Origin: Amycolatopsis sp. NBRC 101858
Lineage (GTDB): Bacteria > Actinomycetota > Actinomycetes > Mycobacteriales > Pseudonocardiaceae
Length of the DNA: 64,000 nt
Reading direction: 5' to 3'
Assembly: GCF_030269325.1 (NCBI RefSeq)
Contig: NZ_BSTD01000004.1
Location: 980,925-1,044,924, forward strand
The translations under genes and the position numbers were made by a program. Below, piece by piece: positions 61,484 to 64,000 of the stretch (positions are counted from its first letter, which is position 1; the number at the start of each line of letters is the position of its first letter). Below the pieces are notes generated by a model. The model was not told where the DNA came from and did not search any database. It was given only the letters and a program-made list of their open reading frames with translations.

Positions 61484-62932
61484 ATGTCCAAGGTGCTCAC
61501 TTCCCTGCCCGTCGGCGAGCGTGTCGGTATCGCCTTCTCCGGTGGCCTCGACACTTCCGTAGCGGTCGCGTGGATGCGCGACAAAGGCGCGGTCCCCTGC
61601 ACCTACACCGCCGACATCGGCCAGTACGACGAGCCCGACATCGACTCGGTGCCCGGGCGGGCCGGGCAGTACGGCGCCGAGATCGCGCGGCTGGTCGACT
61701 GCAAGGAAGCCCTCGTCGAAGAAGGGCTCGCGGCGCTGACCTGCGGGGCGTTCCACATCCGCACCGGTGGCCGCAGCTACTTCAACACCACCCCGCTCGG
61801 CCGCGCGGTCACCGGCACGCTGCTGGTGCGCGCCATGCTCGAGGACGACGTCCAGATCTGGGGCGACGGCTCCACCTACAAGGGCAACGACATCGAGCGG
61901 TTCTACCGCTACGGCCTGCTGGCCAACCCCTCCCTGCGCGTCTACAAGCCGTGGCTCGACGCGGACTTCGTCACCGAGCTCGGCGGCCGCAAGGAAATGT
62001 CGGAGTGGCTGCTGGCCCACGACCTGCCCTACCGCGACAGCACCGAGAAGGCCTACTCGACCGACGCCAACATCTGGGGCGCCACGCACGAGGCGAAGTC
62101 GCTGGAGCACCTGGACACCGGCATCGAGATCGTCAAGCCCATCATGGGCGTGGCGTTCTGGGACCCCGAGGTCGAGATCGCCGCCGAAGACGTGACCGTC
62201 GGGTTCGAGCAGGGCCGGCCGGTGACGCTCAACGGCAAGGAGTTCGCCTCCGCCGTGGACCTGGTGCTGGAGGCCAACGCCATCGGCGGCCGCCACGGCC
62301 TGGGCATGTCCGACCAGATCGAGAACCGGATCATCGAGGCCAAGAGCCGCGGCATCTACGAGGCGCCGGGCATGGCGCTGCTGCACGCGGCCTACGAGCG
62401 GCTCGTCAACGCCATCCACAACGAGGACACCCTCGCCAGCTACCACAACCACGGGCGGCAGCTCGGCCGGCTGATGTACGAAGGCCGCTGGCTGGACCCG
62501 CAGGCGATGATGCTGCGCGAGTCGCTGCAGCGCTGGGTCGGCACCGCGATCACCGGCGAGGTCACGCTGCGGCTGCGCCGCGGCGAGGACTACTCCATCT
62601 TGGACACCACCGGCCCGGCGTTCAGCTACCACCCGGACAAGCTGTCGATGGAGCGGACCGAGGACTCGGCGTTCGGCCCGGTCGACCGGATCGGCCAGCT
62701 GACCATGCGCAACCTCGACATCGCGGACTCGCGGGCCAAGCTCGAGCAGTACGCGAGCATCGGCATGGTCGGCGGGAACTCGCACCCGAAGCTGATCGGC
62801 GCCGCCCAGGCGGCCTCGACCGGCCTGATCGGCGCGATGCCCGAGGGCGGCGCCCAGGTGATCGCGTCCCGCGGCAAGACCGACGACGACGAGTTGCTCG
62901 ACAGCGCCGCGATGGAGTTCGGCACGGACTGA
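61484..62932 (+). CDS. argG: Argininosuccinate synthase (long form)
   Basis: This 482-aa enzyme joins citrulline and aspartate with ATP in arginine synthesis. The PP-loop ATP motif 'AFSGGLDTSVA' (residues about 17-27), 'TADIGQYDEPDIDSVPGR', 'GDGSTYKGNDIERFYRYG' and 'TDANIWGATHEAKSLEHL' are visible. The length and these segments match the E. coli-type long subfamily, not the form of about 400 aa common in actinomycetes. It starts at the ATG at 61484, without a ribosome-binding site but exactly at the predicted transcription start. Other arg genes are absent from the window. It ends at a perfect hairpin. Confidence 0.93.
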   Translation: MSKVLTSLPVGERVGIAFSGGLDTSVAVAWMRDKGAVPCTYTADIGQYDEPDIDSVPGRAGQYGAEIARLVDCKEALVEEGLAALTCGAFHIRTGGRSYFNTTPLGRAVTGTLLVRAMLEDDVQIWGDGSTYKGNDIERFYRYGLLANPSLRVYKPWLDADFVTELGGRKEMSEWLLAHDLPYRDSTEKAYSTDANIWGATHEAKSLEHLDTGIEIVKPIMGVAFWDPEVEIAAEDVTVGFEQGRPVTLNGKEFASAVDLVLEANAIGGRHGLGMSDQIENRIIEAKSRGIYEAPGMALLHAAYERLVNAIHNEDTLASYHNHGRQLGRLMYEGRWLDPQAMMLRESLQRWVGTAITGEVTLRLRRGEDYSILDTTGPAFSYHPDKLSMERTEDSAFGPVDRIGQLTMRNLDIADSRAKLEQYASIGMVGGNSHPKLIGAAQAASTGLIGAMPEGGAQVIASRGKTDDDELLDSAAMEFGTD

Positions 62933-62943
62933 TTTCGCGTTTC

Positions 62944-62978
62944 CCGAAGGCCACCACGCTCACCGTGGTGGCCTTCGG
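62944..62978. terminator. Perfect 15-bp stem terminator between argG and the oxidoreductase gene
   Basis: Arms 62944-62958 and 62964-62978 are fully complementary around the loop CTCAC. It lies 12 nt after argG and 6 nt beyond the convergent gene's stop, so it serves both. Confidence 0.9.
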
Positions 62979-62983
62979 TGTGT

Positions 62984-63994
62984 TCAGGGGACGAGCACGA
63001 CCTTGCCGGTGACGGTGCCGGATTCGGCCAGGGTCAGCGCTTTCGCGGCTTCGGCCAGCGGGATCCGCGCCGCGACCTGCGCCTCGAGCTGTCCCTTCGC
63101 CGCCAAGTCGAAGACGGCCGTCAGGTCCTCGGCCAGGCGCGCGCGGAACCGGGTGAGGTTCCGCTTGCCGCCCCAGACGTTGTAGAAGTGCGTCCGGCGC
63201 CGGTTCGGCAGCGCCTGCCACCACAGCAGCCGGGCGACCAGCTTCAGCACCGCCGGCTTCGGGTTGCCCCCGGTGTCCTTCGTGGACGCGCTGCCGTAGG
63301 CGACCAGCGTCCCGCCGGGAGCCAGCAGCCGGAAGGAGTCGACGATGCCGGGGCCGCCGACGTGGTCGAAGACGGCGTCGACCCCGCCCGGCGCGAGCTC
63401 GCGGACCTGGGCCGGGACGTCGCCGCGGTAGTCGATGGCGGTCGCGCCGAGCGCGCTGACGACGTCGAGGTTGCGGGCCGAGGCGGTCCCGATCACCTCG
63501 ATCCCGGCGGCCCGGGCGAGCTGGACGAGCGTGGTGCCGACGCCGCCGCTCGCGCCGTGGACGAGGATCCGGCCGCCGGCCTTGACTTTCGCGATCCGGT
63601 GGAGCATCTGGTACGCCGTGATGCCGTTGACCACGAACGTCTCGGCCTCGGCGGCGTCCAGCCCGGCCGGCACCGGGACCAGGTCGGCGGCGGGGACGAC
63701 GAGGTGGCTGCTCCAGCCGCCGATCTTGGTCATGGCGGCCACGCGCCGCCCGACCAGCGCCGGGTCCTCGGCTTCGAGGACGGTGCCGACGACGTCGTAC
63801 CCGGGCACGAACGGGAACGGCGGCTGGTCGTAGTACTTCCCGCGGCGCATCTGCTGTTCGGCGAAGGAGATCCCGCTCGCCTCGACGCGGACGAGGGCTT
63901 CGCCGGCGCCGGGCCGCGGCAGCTCGCGGTGCTCGACGCGCAGGCCGTCCGGCTCGACGAGGCCGGGGAGGACGATTTCGGTGGTGGTGGTCAT
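62984..63994 (-). CDS. Quinone oxidoreductase-like zinc-type alcohol dehydrogenase superfamily protein
   Basis: This 336-aa medium-chain dehydrogenase/reductase has the GroES-like N-domain ('VRVEASGISFAEQQMRRGKYYDQPPFPFVPGYDVVGTV') and a Rossmann domain with 'GASGGVGTTLVQLARAAG'. The zinc ligands of true alcohol dehydrogenases are missing, which places it with NADPH:quinone reductases and related enoyl reductases. The 'RTHFYNVWGGKR' segment is typical of the zeta-crystallin-like branch. The substrate is unknown. The full gene is in the window; the ATG at 63994 is 6 nt from the right edge, so its promoter and ribosome-binding site are not visible. Confidence 0.85.
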   Translation of the reverse strand: MTTTTEIVLPGLVEPDGLRVEHRELPRPGAGEALVRVEASGISFAEQQMRRGKYYDQPPFPFVPGYDVVGTVLEAEDPALVGRRVAAMTKIGGWSSHLVVPAADLVPVPAGLDAAEAETFVVNGITAYQMLHRIAKVKAGGRILVHGASGGVGTTLVQLARAAGIEVIGTASARNLDVVSALGATAIDYRGDVPAQVRELAPGGVDAVFDHVGGPGIVDSFRLLAPGGTLVAYGSASTKDTGGNPKPAVLKLVARLLWWQALPNRRRTHFYNVWGGKRNLTRFRARLAEDLTAVFDLAAKGQLEAQVAARIPLAEAAKALTLAESGTVTGKVVLVP

Positions 63995-64000
63995 GGTGCT

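Overview
The window is GC-rich, densely coded actinomycete chromosome. The gene repertoire fits a Pseudonocardiaceae/Amycolatopsis-type saprophyte: a DevSR-like two-component system, a GylR-type glycerol operon, a sigma-factor/CU044_5270-like pair, DUF1996 secreted proteins, a secreted CBM2 enzyme and a VanJ-like protein. I see no tRNA, rRNA, CRISPR array, insertion sequence or prophage. The taxon is inferred from gene content only.

Layout. (1) 1-11.6 kb: the 5' part of a DUF1996 secreted protein, a ureohydrolase, a 21-bp inverted repeat array, an acid-catabolism cassette (CoA-transferase, HMG-CoA lyase, divergent IclR regulator, MFS transporter), a P-loop protein, an ECF-type sigma factor, and a flavin-fold protein followed by a DevS/DevR-like pair. 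(2) 11.6-17.6 kb: folE with a divergent cysteine-containing regulator, a TSUP exporter, a sigma factor with a translationally coupled membrane partner, a beta-lactamase-like serine hydrolase and LacI regulator no. 1. (3) 17.6-30 kb: a secretome stretch with a GH35 beta-galactosidase, a CBM2-linked beta-helix lyase, a Tat-exported phospholipase C, a 79-aa four-cysteine secreted peptide and a GH16 beta-glucanase, plus a LysE-type exporter and an SDR. (4) 30-32 kb: a D,D-carboxypeptidase translationally coupled to a VanJ-like membrane phosphatase. (5) 32.3-49.6 kb: LacI regulator no. 2 followed by an 11-gene arabinose operon: a YtfQ/YtfR/YtfT/YjfF-type importer, a secreted GH51 arabinofuranosidase, araB, araD, araA and a second ChvE/GguA/GguB-type importer. 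It ends at a perfect 18-bp stem terminator. (6) 49.6-53.3 kb: a second DUF1996 protein, a LacI paralogue without its DNA-binding domain and a group-D flavin monooxygenase. (7) 53.2-60.5 kb: a glycerol regulon with glpF-glpK-glpD, a divergent GylR-like regulator and a second GlpK carrying a C-terminal hemerythrin-like domain. (8) 60.5-64 kb: an APH-fold kinase, a probably leaderless argG with an ARG-box-like palindrome over its promoter, and a quinone oxidoreductase.

How it works together. Copies of the LacI-type operator TGTTAnCGCTAACA lie upstream of the GH35 gene, upstream of LacI no. 2 and upstream of the arabinose operon. This predicts one regulon linking extracellular galactan/arabinan attack to uptake and isomerisation of arabinose. 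The two importers probably differ in substrate form (furanose versus pyranose or mixed monosaccharide). The most unusual items are the GlpK-hemerythrin-like fusion, the HTH-less LacI paralogue, the carboxypeptidase/VanJ coupling, the leaderless argG promoter, the 21-bp inverted repeat array and a 202-bp duplication-flanked insert upstream of the GH35 gene.
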